Positions 24,499 through 34,608 are shown, counted from the first letter of the stretch. The stretch: DNA of 64,000 nt from Serratia rhizosphaerae (GCF_009817885.1 NZ_CP041764.1:4278001-4342000), one strand, 5' to 3'. The notes: generated from the sequence alone by a model not told the origin. Numbers and translations are program-made.

Positions 24499-26046
24499 AT
24501 GGAATTTTTAATGGACCCCTCAATTTGGGCAGGGTTACTGACCTTAGTGGTATTGGAGATCGTACTGGGTATCGACAACCTGGTGTTTATCGCCATTTTG
24601 GCGGACAAACTGCCGCCGAAGCTGCGGGATAAGGCACGAATTCTGGGCCTGTCGCTGGCGCTGATTATGCGCCTGGGGCTGTTGTCGGTGATTTCGTGGA
24701 TGGTCACGCTGACCACGCCGCTGTTCAGCGTGGCGGAGTTCAGCTTCTCCGGCCGCGATTTGATTCTGCTGTTCGGCGGTGTGTTCTTGCTGTTTAAGGC
24801 CACGATGGAACTGCACGAGCGGCTGGAAGGGCGCTCGCATCAGGATGAGGGCAACCGCGGTTACGCCAAATTCTGGGCGGTGGTGGTGCAGATTGTGATC
24901 CTCGACGCGGTGTTTTCACTGGATGCGGTGATTACCGCCGTCGGCATGGTAAACGATTTGCCGGTGATGATGACCGCGGTGGTGATCGCTATGGCGGTGA
25001 TGCTGCTGGCGTCCAAGCCGCTGACCAATTTCGTCAATGCGCATCCGACCATTGTGGTGCTGTGCCTGAGTTTCCTGCTGATGATCGGCCTGAGCCTGAT
25101 CGCGGAAGGTTTCGGCCTGCATATTCCGAAAGGCTACCTGTATGCGGCGATCGGCTTCTCGATTCTGATCGAGTTGTTTAACCAGATTGCGCGTCGCAAC
25201 TTTATCAAGCATCAGGAACGTCGGCCAATGCGTGAGCGCACCGCAGAAGCCATCATGCGTTTGATGGGGCAGCAGCGCGCACAGCAGCAGGCGACGGAAG
25301 ACGTACTGATGCCGGTGGATGAAACCTTCGCGGAAGAAGAGCGCTACATGATCAGCGGCGTGCTGACGCTGGCCTCGCGATCGCTGCGCAGCGTGATGAC
25401 GCCGCGTACCGAAATTTCGTGGGTTGACTGCGATCGCTCACGCGATGAGGTGCGGGCACAGCTGCTGGATACGCCGCACAGCCTGTTCCCGGTGTGCCGG
25501 GATGAGCTGGATGAAGTTATCGGCGTGGTGCGCGCCAAGGATCTGCTGGTGGCGCTGGAGCAGGGCGAGGATATCGCCGAGTTTGCCGCACGCACGCCGC
25601 CGATCGTGGTGCCGGAGACTATGGACGTGATTAACCTGCTGGCGGTGCTACGGCGCGCCAAAGGCCGTCTGGTGGTGGTCACCAACGAGTTCGGCGTGGT
25701 GCAGGGGCTGGTAACGCCGCTGGATGTGCTGGAGGCCATTGCCGGCGAGTTCCCGGACGAGGATGAAACACCGGATATTGTGGTCGACGGCGACAGCTGG
25801 CTGGTTCAGGGCGGCGCGGATCTGCACTCGCTGGAGCAGGCGCTGAACTGTCAGGATTTGGTGAGCCCGACGGAGGACTACGCCTCGCTGGCCGGCTTCC
25901 TGCTGTCGCACTACGGCCAGATGCCGGCGGTGGGCGAGGTGCTGGAGCAAAACGGGTTGCGTTTTGAGATCCTGGCGGCGTCCGAATACCGCATAGAACT
26001 GGTGCGTATCAGTCAGGTGATGTCGGCACAGGCAGACCCCGAATAA
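24499..26046 (+). CDS. yoaE: YoaE, TerC-family membrane protein with CBS/CorC domains
   Basis: 515 residues. Residues 1-235 are a TerC domain with seven spans and the motifs EIVLGIDNLVFIAILADKLP and VFSLDAVITAVGMV, whose acidic residues are thought to handle metal ions. Residues about 300-420 carry a CBS pair (RSVMTPRTEISWVD, AKDLLVALEQGE). Residues about 430-510 form a CorC_HlyC domain (DSWLVQGGADLHSLEQAL). The family is linked to metal, notably Mn2+, loading of exported proteins. The start has CCGGAGTCTGAC upstream. Confidence 0.93.
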   Translation: MEFLMDPSIWAGLLTLVVLEIVLGIDNLVFIAILADKLPPKLRDKARILGLSLALIMRLGLLSVISWMVTLTTPLFSVAEFSFSGRDLILLFGGVFLLFKATMELHERLEGRSHQDEGNRGYAKFWAVVVQIVILDAVFSLDAVITAVGMVNDLPVMMTAVVIAMAVMLLASKPLTNFVNAHPTIVVLCLSFLLMIGLSLIAEGFGLHIPKGYLYAAIGFSILIELFNQIARRNFIKHQERRPMRERTAEAIMRLMGQQRAQQQATEDVLMPVDETFAEEERYMISGVLTLASRSLRSVMTPRTEISWVDCDRSRDEVRAQLLDTPHSLFPVCRDELDEVIGVVRAKDLLVALEQGEDIAEFAARTPPIVVPETMDVINLLAVLRRAKGRLVVVTNEFGVVQGLVTPLDVLEAIAGEFPDEDETPDIVVDGDSWLVQGGADLHSLEQALNCQDLVSPTEDYASLAGFLLSHYGQMPAVGEVLEQNGLRFEILAASEYRIELVRISQVMSAQADPE

Positions 26047-26077
26047 TCCTATCAACCGGAGGCTCAGGCCTCCGGTT

Positions 26078-27673
26078 TCATTTCTCCTCCGGGCGGGACT
26101 CTTCCGACGCGGCGCGCTGATGTGCTTCATAGTGCTGCAGCCACTGCGGGAACGCCTGAATCGGCATCGGCTTGGCAAAATAATAGCCCTGCAGCGCATA
26201 GACCTGACGCAGACACAGGTAATCGGCCTGTTCGGCGGTTTCCACCCCTTCGGCCACCAGTTTTAACTTCAGGCGGTGGGCGAGCGTGATAATGGTATCG
26301 GTGACGGTGGCGTTGATGGCATCGGTGCCGATGGCGGCGGTGAAGGCGCGGTCGATTTTCAATACGTCCGGACTCAGTTTTTTCAGGTAGCTGAGTGAAC
26401 TGTGGCCGGTGCCGAAATCATCAATTGCCAGCATAACGCCCAGCTCTTTCAGCGCGCGAATGTGCTCGTATTGAATCTCCGACAGCGCGGTGCGTTCGGT
26501 CAGCTCCAGCATCAGTGACGGCATAGGGTTGGCCGGCAGCCAGATGCGGCGGATATCGGCGAGGATCGTCTGCGCGTTGAAGTGCTCGGCGGCGACGTTG
26601 ATGCTGATATAAAACGAAGGGCGCGGCGGGAACAGCGCCAGATTTTCCACCACCGTGGTCATCAGAAAGCGTGTCAGAGGGTTAATCAGCCCGTGCTGCT
26701 CGGCCAGCGGAATAAACACGTCCGGCGAGATCCAGCCCTGTCGCTTGCTGTTCCAGCGCAGCAGAATTTCGATGCCGAGACAGCGGCCGCTGGCGCCGTT
26801 GATGATCGGCTGGCAGTACACCTGGAACTCGCGGCGGCTGATGGCATGACTGATATGGTAAGACAGGCTCATGCGGTTGGCGGTAATCAGATAGACCACA
26901 TAGGCGGCCAGCAGGCTGATCAGCAGCGCCAGCGGCACGTGGGCAGGCAGCGCGCCGAGCGCCATACGTTGGGTTGAGGGACCAAACAGCGAGAGGGTAA
27001 AAGGGTACAGGCTGGAGGCGGAGGTGTAGCGCAGATCGCCGCGTAGTGTGCTGCTGTCGATGATTTCACGTTTGGCGTACTCCAGGCTCTGTGCGCCGAC
27101 GTTAAGCACGATACGCTGACCATAGGGCTGCTGCGGCTCCAATAGAAAATCCGACAGCAGATCGATATTGAACACGTGCAGAACGCCGCTGTGGACGTCC
27201 TGGGCCTGCGGCGTCCACATGACAAGCGTCGGCAGGCCTTTGGTCACCGACAACGACGGACGCAGCACCAACTGCGTCTCGGCGGTCGGGCGCAGTTGTG
27301 GCAAGAGGGCGTCGAGCTGATACTGACGTTGGCCAAATAGGCTGGAGCAGTAAATGTCGTTATCTTTGACCAACAGCACGGAGCGCAACGCCTGATTCTG
27401 CGCCGCGCGATAACGCAGCGTCGCGGTCAGTGTACTGCAGGGGCGGCCAACCAACGCCATGGTCTGCCGGGCCTGCTCGCTGGCCGGCTGCAGCAAGCGT
27501 TCTATTTTGGCAACGGTGTGTGCCGCTAGCTGCTGCTGGCTGCGATCGATGGTTTTAACTTCCTGATAATAGCGAATGTATAATGAGATAAAGAGGATAG
27601 CCAACCCAACCGCGCCGGAGAGCAACCAGCGATAATAGCGGTACTTGTTGACAGCAAATTGGGTCATTAACAT
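26078..27673 (-). CDS. pdeD: c-di-GMP phosphodiesterase with CSS-motif sensor
   Basis: 531 residues. A transmembrane helix near residues 15-34 precedes a periplasmic domain with a CSS motif (DIYCSSLFGQ, about residue 107), a second helix near 245-265, and a cytoplasmic EAL domain from about 275. EAL-site residues are mostly intact: the signature is EILLRW, with ELTER, IDDFGTGHSSLSY and KIDRAF present, and LVAEGVETAEQ with the catalytic Glu. It is predicted to degrade c-di-GMP. The match and location beside yoaE fit E. coli PdeD (YoaD). Confidence 0.93.
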   Translation of the reverse strand: MLMTQFAVNKYRYYRWLLSGAVGLAILFISLYIRYYQEVKTIDRSQQQLAAHTVAKIERLLQPASEQARQTMALVGRPCSTLTATLRYRAAQNQALRSVLLVKDNDIYCSSLFGQRQYQLDALLPQLRPTAETQLVLRPSLSVTKGLPTLVMWTPQAQDVHSGVLHVFNIDLLSDFLLEPQQPYGQRIVLNVGAQSLEYAKREIIDSSTLRGDLRYTSASSLYPFTLSLFGPSTQRMALGALPAHVPLALLISLLAAYVVYLITANRMSLSYHISHAISRREFQVYCQPIINGASGRCLGIEILLRWNSKRQGWISPDVFIPLAEQHGLINPLTRFLMTTVVENLALFPPRPSFYISINVAAEHFNAQTILADIRRIWLPANPMPSLMLELTERTALSEIQYEHIRALKELGVMLAIDDFGTGHSSLSYLKKLSPDVLKIDRAFTAAIGTDAINATVTDTIITLAHRLKLKLVAEGVETAEQADYLCLRQVYALQGYYFAKPMPIQAFPQWLQHYEAHQRAASEESRPEEK

Positions 27674-27909
27674 CGACGTTGAATCCTTGTTGCGCTAAGC
27701 CATCCAATGTACAGCATCGGACTTTCTCCTACCTTCTGATTCTCGGCTAATTTTAGCCATGATGGTAGAGGACGGAATGGTAGCGTAATAATTTATTTCA
27801 GTTGGCGTGAACAAAGGGATAAAACGCAGGTTAAACCGGGGATAGAGGCTCAGTATGCTGGGAAAGATGACGTGATGGTGTCACAAATAATTTCCAGTTG
27901 ATTGAAAAT

Positions 27910-27944
27910 AAAACAAAAACCCCGCCATCTGGCGGGGTTTTCAA
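27910..27944 (-). terminator. Terminator after sdaA
   Basis: AACCCCGCCA-TCT-GGCGGGGTT hairpin with A- and T-runs (AAACAAAA / TTTTC), directly beyond the sdaA stop. Confidence 0.88.
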
Positions 27945-27947
27945 AGC

Positions 27948-29312
27948 TTAGTCACACTGGACTTTTATCGCCAGACCGCCGCGTGAGGTTTCACGGTATT
28001 TGGCGTTCATATCTTTACCGGTTTCGTACATGGTCTCGATCACCTTGTCCAGCGATACGCGCGGCTCACTGGTACGGCGCAGCGCCATGCGCGCCGAGTT
28101 GATCGCTTTTACCGAGGCGATGGCGTTGCGTTCGATGCAGGGTACCTGCACCTGTCCGGCCACCGGATCGCAGGTCAGCCCCAGATTGTGTTCCATGCCG
28201 ATTTCCGCCGCGACGCACACCTGTTCAGGGCTGCCGCCCAGCAGTTCGGCCAGGCCGGCGGCGGCCATGGAGCAGGCAACGCCGACTTCACCCTGACAGC
28301 CGACTTCCGCACCGGAAATGGAGGCGTTCATCTTATACAATGCGCCGATAGCGCCGGCAGCCATAAAGTAGCGGATATAGATATCCGGGCTGACCGATTC
28401 AATAAAATGGTCGTAATAGGCCAGCACCGCCGGCACGATGCCGCAGGCGCCATTGGTCGGCGCGGTAACCACGCGGCCGCCGGCGGCGTTCTCCTCATTG
28501 ACCGCCAGGGCAAACATATTGACCCAGTCGATCACGTTCATCGGGTCGTTGGAGAGTTTGTCGGAGGCGACCAGCATGCGGCGCAGCGCCGAGGCGCGGC
28601 GCGGTACGCGCAGCGGGCCGGGCAGTACGCCTTCGGTATTCAGACCGCGGTCGATACAGGCGCGCATGGTCTGCCAGACGTTGCCGAAGTAGGCTTCGAT
28701 ATCCTGCTTACTGTGCAGCGCCAGTTCGTTTTGCATCACCATGCCGGACAGTGACAGACCGGTGTTATGGCAGTGTTCGAGCATTTCACGCGCTGAATGG
28801 AAAGGATAGGGCACCGTGACTTCGCTGACGTCGGCTTTGCCAAAATGCGCCTCGTCGACGATAAAACCGCCGCCGATGGAATAATAGGTGTTGTTGTAGA
28901 CTTCTTTATCACCGGCGAAGGCGTGGATGCACATACCGTTTTCATGCAGCGGCAGGTTGTCGCTGCGGAACACCATGCCGCCGTCGCGCGGGAAGTCGAC
29001 TTCGTGCAGGCCGCCTGCCAGCATCAGGCGTTGGCGCTGTTCGACATCGCGAATAAAGCCCGGAATGCCGTCAATATCCACGCTGTCCGGCAGGTTGCCG
29101 GCCAGGCCGAGAATGATGGCGATATCGGTGTGGTGACCTTTACCGGTCAACGAAAGTGAGCCGTAAACATCAACGGCAACACGCGTGATAGAAGGCATCA
29201 GGCCTTTATTTACCAGATCGTCGACAAACTGTTTGCCGGCTTTCATCGGTCCAACCGTGTGAGAGCTGGACGGGCCGATGCCGATCTTAAACATGTCGAA
29301 AACGCTAATCAC
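27948..29312 (-). CDS. sdaA: L-serine dehydratase 1
   Basis: 454 residues, the E. coli length. Iron-sulfur L-serine deaminase giving pyruvate and ammonia. MISVFDMFKIGIGPSSSHTVG is the standard start with the ACT-like beta domain; Cys ligands of the [4Fe-4S] cluster are in TNGACGIVPAVL, GAEVGCQGEVGVACS and LTCDPVAGQVQVPC. Cytoplasmic. Transcribed alone with its own terminator. Confidence 0.97.
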   Translation of the reverse strand: MISVFDMFKIGIGPSSSHTVGPMKAGKQFVDDLVNKGLMPSITRVAVDVYGSLSLTGKGHHTDIAIILGLAGNLPDSVDIDGIPGFIRDVEQRQRLMLAGGLHEVDFPRDGGMVFRSDNLPLHENGMCIHAFAGDKEVYNNTYYSIGGGFIVDEAHFGKADVSEVTVPYPFHSAREMLEHCHNTGLSLSGMVMQNELALHSKQDIEAYFGNVWQTMRACIDRGLNTEGVLPGPLRVPRRASALRRMLVASDKLSNDPMNVIDWVNMFALAVNEENAAGGRVVTAPTNGACGIVPAVLAYYDHFIESVSPDIYIRYFMAAGAIGALYKMNASISGAEVGCQGEVGVACSMAAAGLAELLGGSPEQVCVAAEIGMEHNLGLTCDPVAGQVQVPCIERNAIASVKAINSARMALRRTSEPRVSLDKVIETMYETGKDMNAKYRETSRGGLAIKVQCD

Positions 29313-29759
29313 GCTAGTACTCCTTAAAGAGGCATATTGTTATGGCTGCGGCGGTTAAAAACCGCGCAGGGAACAGCGATATTGTAAAGAGGCCTTACGG
29401 GTTTGGCGCTCTTTTTCGCATGAAATAAAATAATCCGTGGCGTCACAAAATGGGTGATGGCGACGGGCATGGCGCCAGCCGTGAAACAGCGCCGCACTGA
29501 GTTTCTCTCGGGCCATCGCGTCGGCGCTCCTTTAACCGCACGCGGCGGCATAACCCTATTTGCGTAGATGTTTATGCCGACTGACCGTATTTTACAGGCA
29601 TATCGTAATGTTTAAGAGAGGGTTTACAGTTTTTTTAAAACCTCAATGACCTGCAAGATAGTTGAATTGGCAGGCCGATGAAGTGATGGCGATCGCTTTC
29701 GTGCCGAAACCCGGAATAGTCCGTGAGCGGGATGTGATGGCGATCACTTAAAGGCGGGA
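29313..29759. other. 447-base intergenic region with a repeated motif
   Basis: Holds the sdaA promoter region and no convincing gene. A GTGATGGCGATCRCT motif occurs twice, at about 29684-29698 and 29733-29747; the second copy is nearly palindromic (AGTGATCGCCATCAC on the other strand). They lie just downstream of nudL. Confidence 0.5.
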
Positions 29760-30338
29760 CTACAGGCTGACCTGCTGCGCCAGACGACGGATGATGGCGG
29801 CGGTCAGTCCCCAGACGAAGCGGCGCTGATACCAGGACAGATACACCCGGTGGCGATAGCCGTTGCGGTGAATATCCAGCGGGTAATAGCGTGACAGCGT
29901 CAGGGCTTCGTGCAGCGGCATTTCGAACACGTCCGCCACTTCGCCCTCATTGGCGTGAAAGCGGACATCGGCCGGCACCAGGCCGACGATCGGCGTCACG
30001 CGAAAACCGCTGCTGCTGTCGAGCGGCGCCATCTGGCCGAGCACCTGCACCGCGGCGGGCGGAATGGCGACTTCCTCCTCGGCTTCGCGCAGCGCGGTGG
30101 CAATCAGCGAAGCGTCTTGCGGATCGGCCTTACCGCCGGGAAAGGCCACCTGCCCGGCGTGTTTGCGCAGCGTATCGGCGCGGCGGGTCAGCAGCAGCGT
30201 CGGTTCCTCCCGGCAGACGATCGGCACCAGCACTGCGGCGGCGCGTATGCCGTGTGATGTTTGCACCGACTGCGGCTGCTGCAGCTGAAAACGGCTGACA
30301 AAATCGGCCAGCGAAGCGGGATAGGTCGGTGGGTTCAC
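29760..30338 (-). CDS. nudL: Nudix CoA pyrophosphatase NudL
   Basis: 192 residues. The CoA-specific extension LLTRRADTLRKHAGQVAFPG precedes the Nudix box GGKADPQD...ALREAEEEV (about residues 67-88). It is predicted to hydrolyse coenzyme A and acyl-CoA to phosphopantetheine and ADP. Its start codon overlaps the pabB stop by four bases, so it is co-transcribed with pabB, as in E. coli (nudL formerly yeaB). Confidence 0.93.
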   Translation of the reverse strand: MNPPTYPASLADFVSRFQLQQPQSVQTSHGIRAAAVLVPIVCREEPTLLLTRRADTLRKHAGQVAFPGGKADPQDASLIATALREAEEEVAIPPAAVQVLGQMAPLDSSSGFRVTPIVGLVPADVRFHANEGEVADVFEMPLHEALTLSRYYPLDIHRNGYRHRVYLSWYQRRFVWGLTAAIIRRLAQQVSL

Positions 30339-31707
30339 GAAGGATTAAACTCCCCCAGTTGCGGTAAGATTCGGCCTACTTTATCAAAAGTTTCCTGATA
30401 TTCCGCCTGTTCCTGACTGTCGGCCACGATGCCGCCGCCGGCGGCGCAGTGAATACGGCCGTTTTCGGTCATCAGCGTGCGGATGGCGATATTGGTGTCC
30501 ATGGTGCCGCAGGCGCTGATATAGCCGATGCTGCCGCAATAGGCGTTGCGCCGCTGCGGCTCCAGCTCCTCGATAATCTCCATCGCCCGCACCTTGGGCG
30601 CACCGGTAATGGAACCGCCGGGAAAACAGGCGCGCAGCAGTTCGCTGGCCGGCGTGGCAGCCGGCAGCCGGGCGGTAATGGTGCTGACCAGATGATGCAC
30701 CGCGGGGAAAGGTTCGACGACGAACAGTTCGGGAACGCGCACGCTGCCGGGCTGCGCGACGCGGCCGATATCATTGCGCAGCAGATCGACGATCATCAAA
30801 TTTTCGGCGCGATCTTTCGGCGATGCGGCCAGCCGCTGTGCCTGGGCCGCGTCCTGTTGCGGGTCGGCCAGTCGCGGCAGCGTGCCTTTAATCGGCCGAG
30901 TTTGAACCTGCTGGCGCTTCAGCCATAAAAAACGCTCCGGCGAAATGCTGATCACCGCATTGTGCGGCAGACGTAAAAAGGCGGAAAACGGCGCGCGGTT
31001 GCTGTCGTTCAGCCGCAGAAAGGCCTGCCATTCGTCGCCCTGATAAGGCGCGGAGAAGCGCTGGGCCAGATTGATTTGATAGCAGTCGCCGCTGCGCAGG
31101 TAATGTTGAATACGTTGGAATTTCTCGCCGTATTGCGCCCGCGTCATGTTTGCCTGCCAGGGGCCGCTGAGCTGGAACGCCGCCGTCGGCGCGGGCTGTT
31201 GATGACTCAGCCATTGCCAGCGCTGTTCGATATCGCCGTAGCTCAGCAGGGTAAGCCGCTGCCGGTGATGATCGGCAATCAGCGCCCAGTCATAAATGCC
31301 GACGGCCATATCCGGCAGGGTCAGTTCCGCCTGGGCCCGCGTCGGCAGCGTTTCCACCCGCCGCCCCAGATCGTAACCAAACAGCCCCAGCGCCCCCCCT
31401 GAAACGGCAGTTCATCGTCGGCCGACGGCGTGAAAGGCAGTGCGGACAGCTGCTGTTGCAGCAGAGTAAAAGGGTCGTCCGTCGAACTCAGGCTGTCGCC
31501 GTCACGGCGGATTTCCGTTACCGCACCACGGGTGGTCAGCGTGACTCTGGGGTCGGCCACCAAAATATCAAATCGGTTATGCGAGTGCTCGGCAAAGCCG
31601 GAATGCAGCAGCATGGCCCAGGGCTGCGCGGACAACGGAGAAAACAGTTGCAGCAGCGTATCGCGGGTATAGGGCAAGGATTTAAGGTGCGGAGCGGTGG
31701 CTGTCAT
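30335..31707 (-). pseudogene. pabB: Aminodeoxychorismate synthase component I, frameshifted
   Basis: The gene is split into two frames. From 31707 the product runs MTATAPHLKSLPYTRDTLLQ to DELPFQGG, then leaves the family. From about 31392 on, the -1 frame resumes with ALGLFGYDLGRRVETLP and continues normally (GDCYQINLAQRF, HHLVSTITARL, CFPGGSITGAPKVRAMEIIE) to 30335. The switch point is a run of seven C at 31393-31399 (G on the coding strand); eight would restore PFQGGALGLFGYDLG as in E. coli. PabB makes aminodeoxychorismate from chorismate with PabA for folate. A genuine loss would block p-aminobenzoate synthesis, so a sequence error is likely. Confidence 0.92.
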
Positions 31708-32010
31708 GAATTGTAATAAACCTGGCTAACGGAACGTCGGGGGGGTGGGGCGTTAGTTTGCCACATCAGCGCGCTTTGCGCATGTTTGCTGCTCAGGAAA
31801 GCGGGTAGTCTGCTAAGCATTTTTTGCTCCTTAAACGAAATGTAAATATGCAAAAATTTATAAATATTTACACGGCAATTACATTGTCCTGCGTGACGAC
31901 AGCGTCTCTGGGGCATTGCTGCGCTATGACGAGCTAACTGGCGACGCCCGTGACATGTAATAGCAAACAGGTCTGTTTTCCGCCTGATAATAAGCATATA
32001 GAGCAAAATT

Positions 32011-33015
32011 ATGTCGTTAATGCTGAGCGTTATCGTCCCGATGCATAATGTGGGCGAATTACTGGAGCCATTTCTTGCGTCTTTATTGGCGCAACAGGAA
32101 CAACGTCTGGAAGTTATCATTGTTAATGACGGTGCCACCGATGGTTCTGCGGAAATAGCGCACAGCTATGCCGCACGTTATGCACATATTCAGGTGATCG
32201 ATCAGGTTAATGCCGGCGTTTCCGTCGCGCGCAATCGCGGCCTGGCGGCGGCGCGTGGTAAGTATGTCGCGTTCCCTGATGCCGATGATTTATTGTCGCC
32301 GGCGATGTACGCCACATTAATTGAGCAGGCGGAAAAACATCAGCTGGATGTGATGCAGTGCAACGGTGAACGTTATTTCGAGCACAATGGTGAGTTGCTA
32401 CCGATTATTCCGCCGCAGCGTTTGGCGTCCACCGACGTTATTAGCGGGCCGCGATGGTTTGAGCGCGCATTAAATTCGCGAAAATTTATCCACGTGGTGT
32501 GGCTGGCGATTTATCGGCTTGATTTTATTAAGCAACACCGGCTCTATTTTGAACCGGGCTTACACCACCAGGATATTCCGTGGACCACGGAGGTGATGTT
32601 TAACGCCAAACGGGTGAAATATCTCAGCACGCCGCTGTATCGCCAGCGCGTACACGGCCAGTCGATCAGTAACCGTCGGCGCACCGGCGCGGCGAATGTC
32701 GACTACCAGCGTCATTATATGAAGATCATTGAGATGCTGGTGGCGCTAAATCAACGCTACGCCGATCGTATCGCCATCCGTCCGGCGTTTCACTGGCAGA
32801 TTACCCGCGAGGCGCTGGGAATTTGCCACAGCGTTCGCCGTGAGCCAGAGTTGGCGGCGCAGCAGCAAATTGTGCGTGAGTTCTATCAGCGAGGCATGGA
32901 CGTTATTATGACGGCCAATGCACGCGGAATGAAACAGGGCTGGCATGTGCTGCTGTGGCGCCATCGCCTGAAACAGTGGCGGCGCGAGGATGCCGGCTAT
33001 TCCCAGGCGGCGTGA
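32011..33015 (+). CDS. Family 2 glycosyltransferase
   Basis: 334 residues with a GT-A domain at residues 1-220: LSVIVPMHNVGELL at the start, VIIVNDGATDGSAEIA, NAGVSVARNRGLAAARGKYV and the DxD-type FPDADDLL near residue 92. The C-terminal 110 residues are basic and helical and may hold the acceptor site. There is no membrane span. It is likely to add a sugar to a surface polysaccharide or LPS core; the acceptor is unknown. It sits between pabB and yoaH, which are adjacent in E. coli, so it is a lineage-specific insertion. Confidence 0.9.
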   Translation: MSLMLSVIVPMHNVGELLEPFLASLLAQQEQRLEVIIVNDGATDGSAEIAHSYAARYAHIQVIDQVNAGVSVARNRGLAAARGKYVAFPDADDLLSPAMYATLIEQAEKHQLDVMQCNGERYFEHNGELLPIIPPQRLASTDVISGPRWFERALNSRKFIHVVWLAIYRLDFIKQHRLYFEPGLHHQDIPWTTEVMFNAKRVKYLSTPLYRQRVHGQSISNRRRTGAANVDYQRHYMKIIEMLVALNQRYADRIAIRPAFHWQITREALGICHSVRREPELAAQQQIVREFYQRGMDVIMTANARGMKQGWHVLLWRHRLKQWRREDAGYSQAA

Positions 33016-33080
33016 CCCCAGGCTTGCGACGGCGGCGGCGCGCGGTATAATCCCCCTCCAAATTTGCCGGAGATAAAGAC

Positions 33081-33332
33081 ATGCTTGGAATGCCGTCGCT
33101 GAACCACCAGGAACAGCAGGAAGCCGCAGAGCGTATCCATCAACTGATGGAGCAGGGCATGAGCAGCGGCGAAGCCATCGCCCGCGTTGCGCAGGAGATT
33201 CGCGAAAAGCATCAGGGAGAGCGGGTTGCCGTGCTGTTTGATGAGGAGGACGCCGACGACGGTGCGTCCGAGTCCGAGGTGCAGGACCGCGAGGATGTCG
33301 AGCCGCAAGGCGAAGACGACGACGATTACTGA
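33081..33332 (+). CDS. yoaH: YoaH, UPF0181 family
   Basis: 83 residues. The family core QQEAAERIHQLMEQGMSSGE (about residues 11-30) and AIARVAQEIREKHQGERV match E. coli YoaH. The acidic tail (EDADDGASESEVQDRED...) is longer than in E. coli. Function unknown. CCGGAGATAAAGAC precedes the ATG. Confidence 0.88.
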   Translation: MLGMPSLNHQEQQEAAERIHQLMEQGMSSGEAIARVAQEIREKHQGERVAVLFDEEDADDGASESEVQDREDVEPQGEDDDDY

Positions 33333-33375
33333 TGTGCTATCCGGGCGCCGCGACCTGCAGCGCCCGCTATCTGGG

Positions 33376-34554
33376 TTAACCTTGCACCACAACCGCCGCC
33401 GCTGCCTGTTTGGCCCGTTCCACCGCCTGTTCGGTGGTGTCACCGCAGGCCAGCGCGACGCCTAAACGCCGCCGGCCGGTAATCTCCGGCTTGCCGAACA
33501 GACGCAGCTGATTGGTGCCGTCCAGCGCCAGTTCCAGACCGCTAAAACGCAGATCGCCACTATCGAGCGTCGGTAAAATCACGGCGGATGCCGCCGGGCC
33601 AAACTGGCGGATGGCGCCGATCGGCAGGCCGAGAAAAGCGCGCACGTGCAGCGCAAATTCCGAGACATCCTGTGAAATCAGCGTGACCATGCCGGTGTCG
33701 TGCGGACGTGGCGATACCTCGCTGAAAATGACGTCGTCACCGCAGACAAACAGCTCGACGCCGAACAGGCCGTAACCGCCAAGCGCAGTGACAACCTGGG
33801 TGGCAATCTGCTGCGCTCGCGTCAGCGCCAGGGCGGACATCTGCTGCGGCTGCCAGGATTCGCGATAGTCGCCGTCTTCCTGACGGTGGCCGATGGGCGC
33901 GCAAAAATGCACGCCGTCAACGGCGCTGATGGTCAGCAGGGTAATTTCAAAATCGAATTTAACCAGCCCTTCCACAATGACCCGTCCGCCGCCGGCGCGG
34001 CCGCCACGCTGGGCATAATCCCAGGCGGCGCTCAGTTGGGAGGGGGCGCGCAGCAGGCTCTGGCCCTTACCGGAAGAGCTCATTACCGGTTTGATGATGC
34101 AGGGGTAACCGATGTGCGCGATCGCCTGCCGGCAACTCTCCTCATCGTCGGCAAAGCGGTAGGTGGAGGTAGGCAGCCCGAGCGTCTCTGCCGCCAGACG
34201 GCGGATGCCTTCGCGGTTCATGGTAAGGCGGGTGGCTTCGGCGCAGGGGACGACCCGGTGGCCCTGTTGCTCCAGCTGCACCAGCATCGCGGTAGCGATG
34301 GCTTCAACCTCCGGCACGATATAGTCGGGGCGTTCCTGTTCAATAACGGCTTTCAGCGCTTCGCCATCCAACATATTGATCACGTGGCTGCGGTGTGCCA
34401 CGTGCATCGCCGGCGCGTCGGAGTAACGGTCAACGGCTATCGTCTCCAGCCCCAGACGCTGGCATTCGATAGCCACTTCTTTCCCCAACTCGCCGGATCC
34501 GAGCAGCATGACACGGGTGGCGGCGGGGCGCAGAGCGGTTCCAATCGTTAGCAT
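33376..34554 (-). CDS. purT: Formate-dependent phosphoribosylglycinamide formyltransferase
   Basis: 392 residues, the E. coli size. ATP-grasp enzyme that makes formyl-GAR from GAR, formate and ATP in purine synthesis. Landmarks: LLGSGELGKEVAIECQRLG at residues 15-33, KPVMSSSGKGQS (ATP loop, about 155-166), GGGRVIVEGLVKFDFE and VFFSEVSPRPHDTGMV-type metal site (VIFSEVSPRPHDTG). A PurR box lies about 55 bases upstream. Monocistronic. Confidence 0.97.
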   Translation of the reverse strand: MLTIGTALRPAATRVMLLGSGELGKEVAIECQRLGLETIAVDRYSDAPAMHVAHRSHVINMLDGEALKAVIEQERPDYIVPEVEAIATAMLVQLEQQGHRVVPCAEATRLTMNREGIRRLAAETLGLPTSTYRFADDEESCRQAIAHIGYPCIIKPVMSSSGKGQSLLRAPSQLSAAWDYAQRGGRAGGGRVIVEGLVKFDFEITLLTISAVDGVHFCAPIGHRQEDGDYRESWQPQQMSALALTRAQQIATQVVTALGGYGLFGVELFVCGDDVIFSEVSPRPHDTGMVTLISQDVSEFALHVRAFLGLPIGAIRQFGPAASAVILPTLDSGDLRFSGLELALDGTNQLRLFGKPEITGRRRLGVALACGDTTEQAVERAKQAAAAVVVQG

Positions 34555-34608
34555 AATTTCGTACCTGATGTGAAAGTGAAGCCAAATACAAATCAGCGCG
34601 CAGTATAT

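Noticed and set aside
29324..29551. 75-codon frame upstream of sdaA on the minus strand
   Set aside because: Composition rich in Arg/Pro typical of a chance frame, no ribosome site, lies in the sdaA promoter region.
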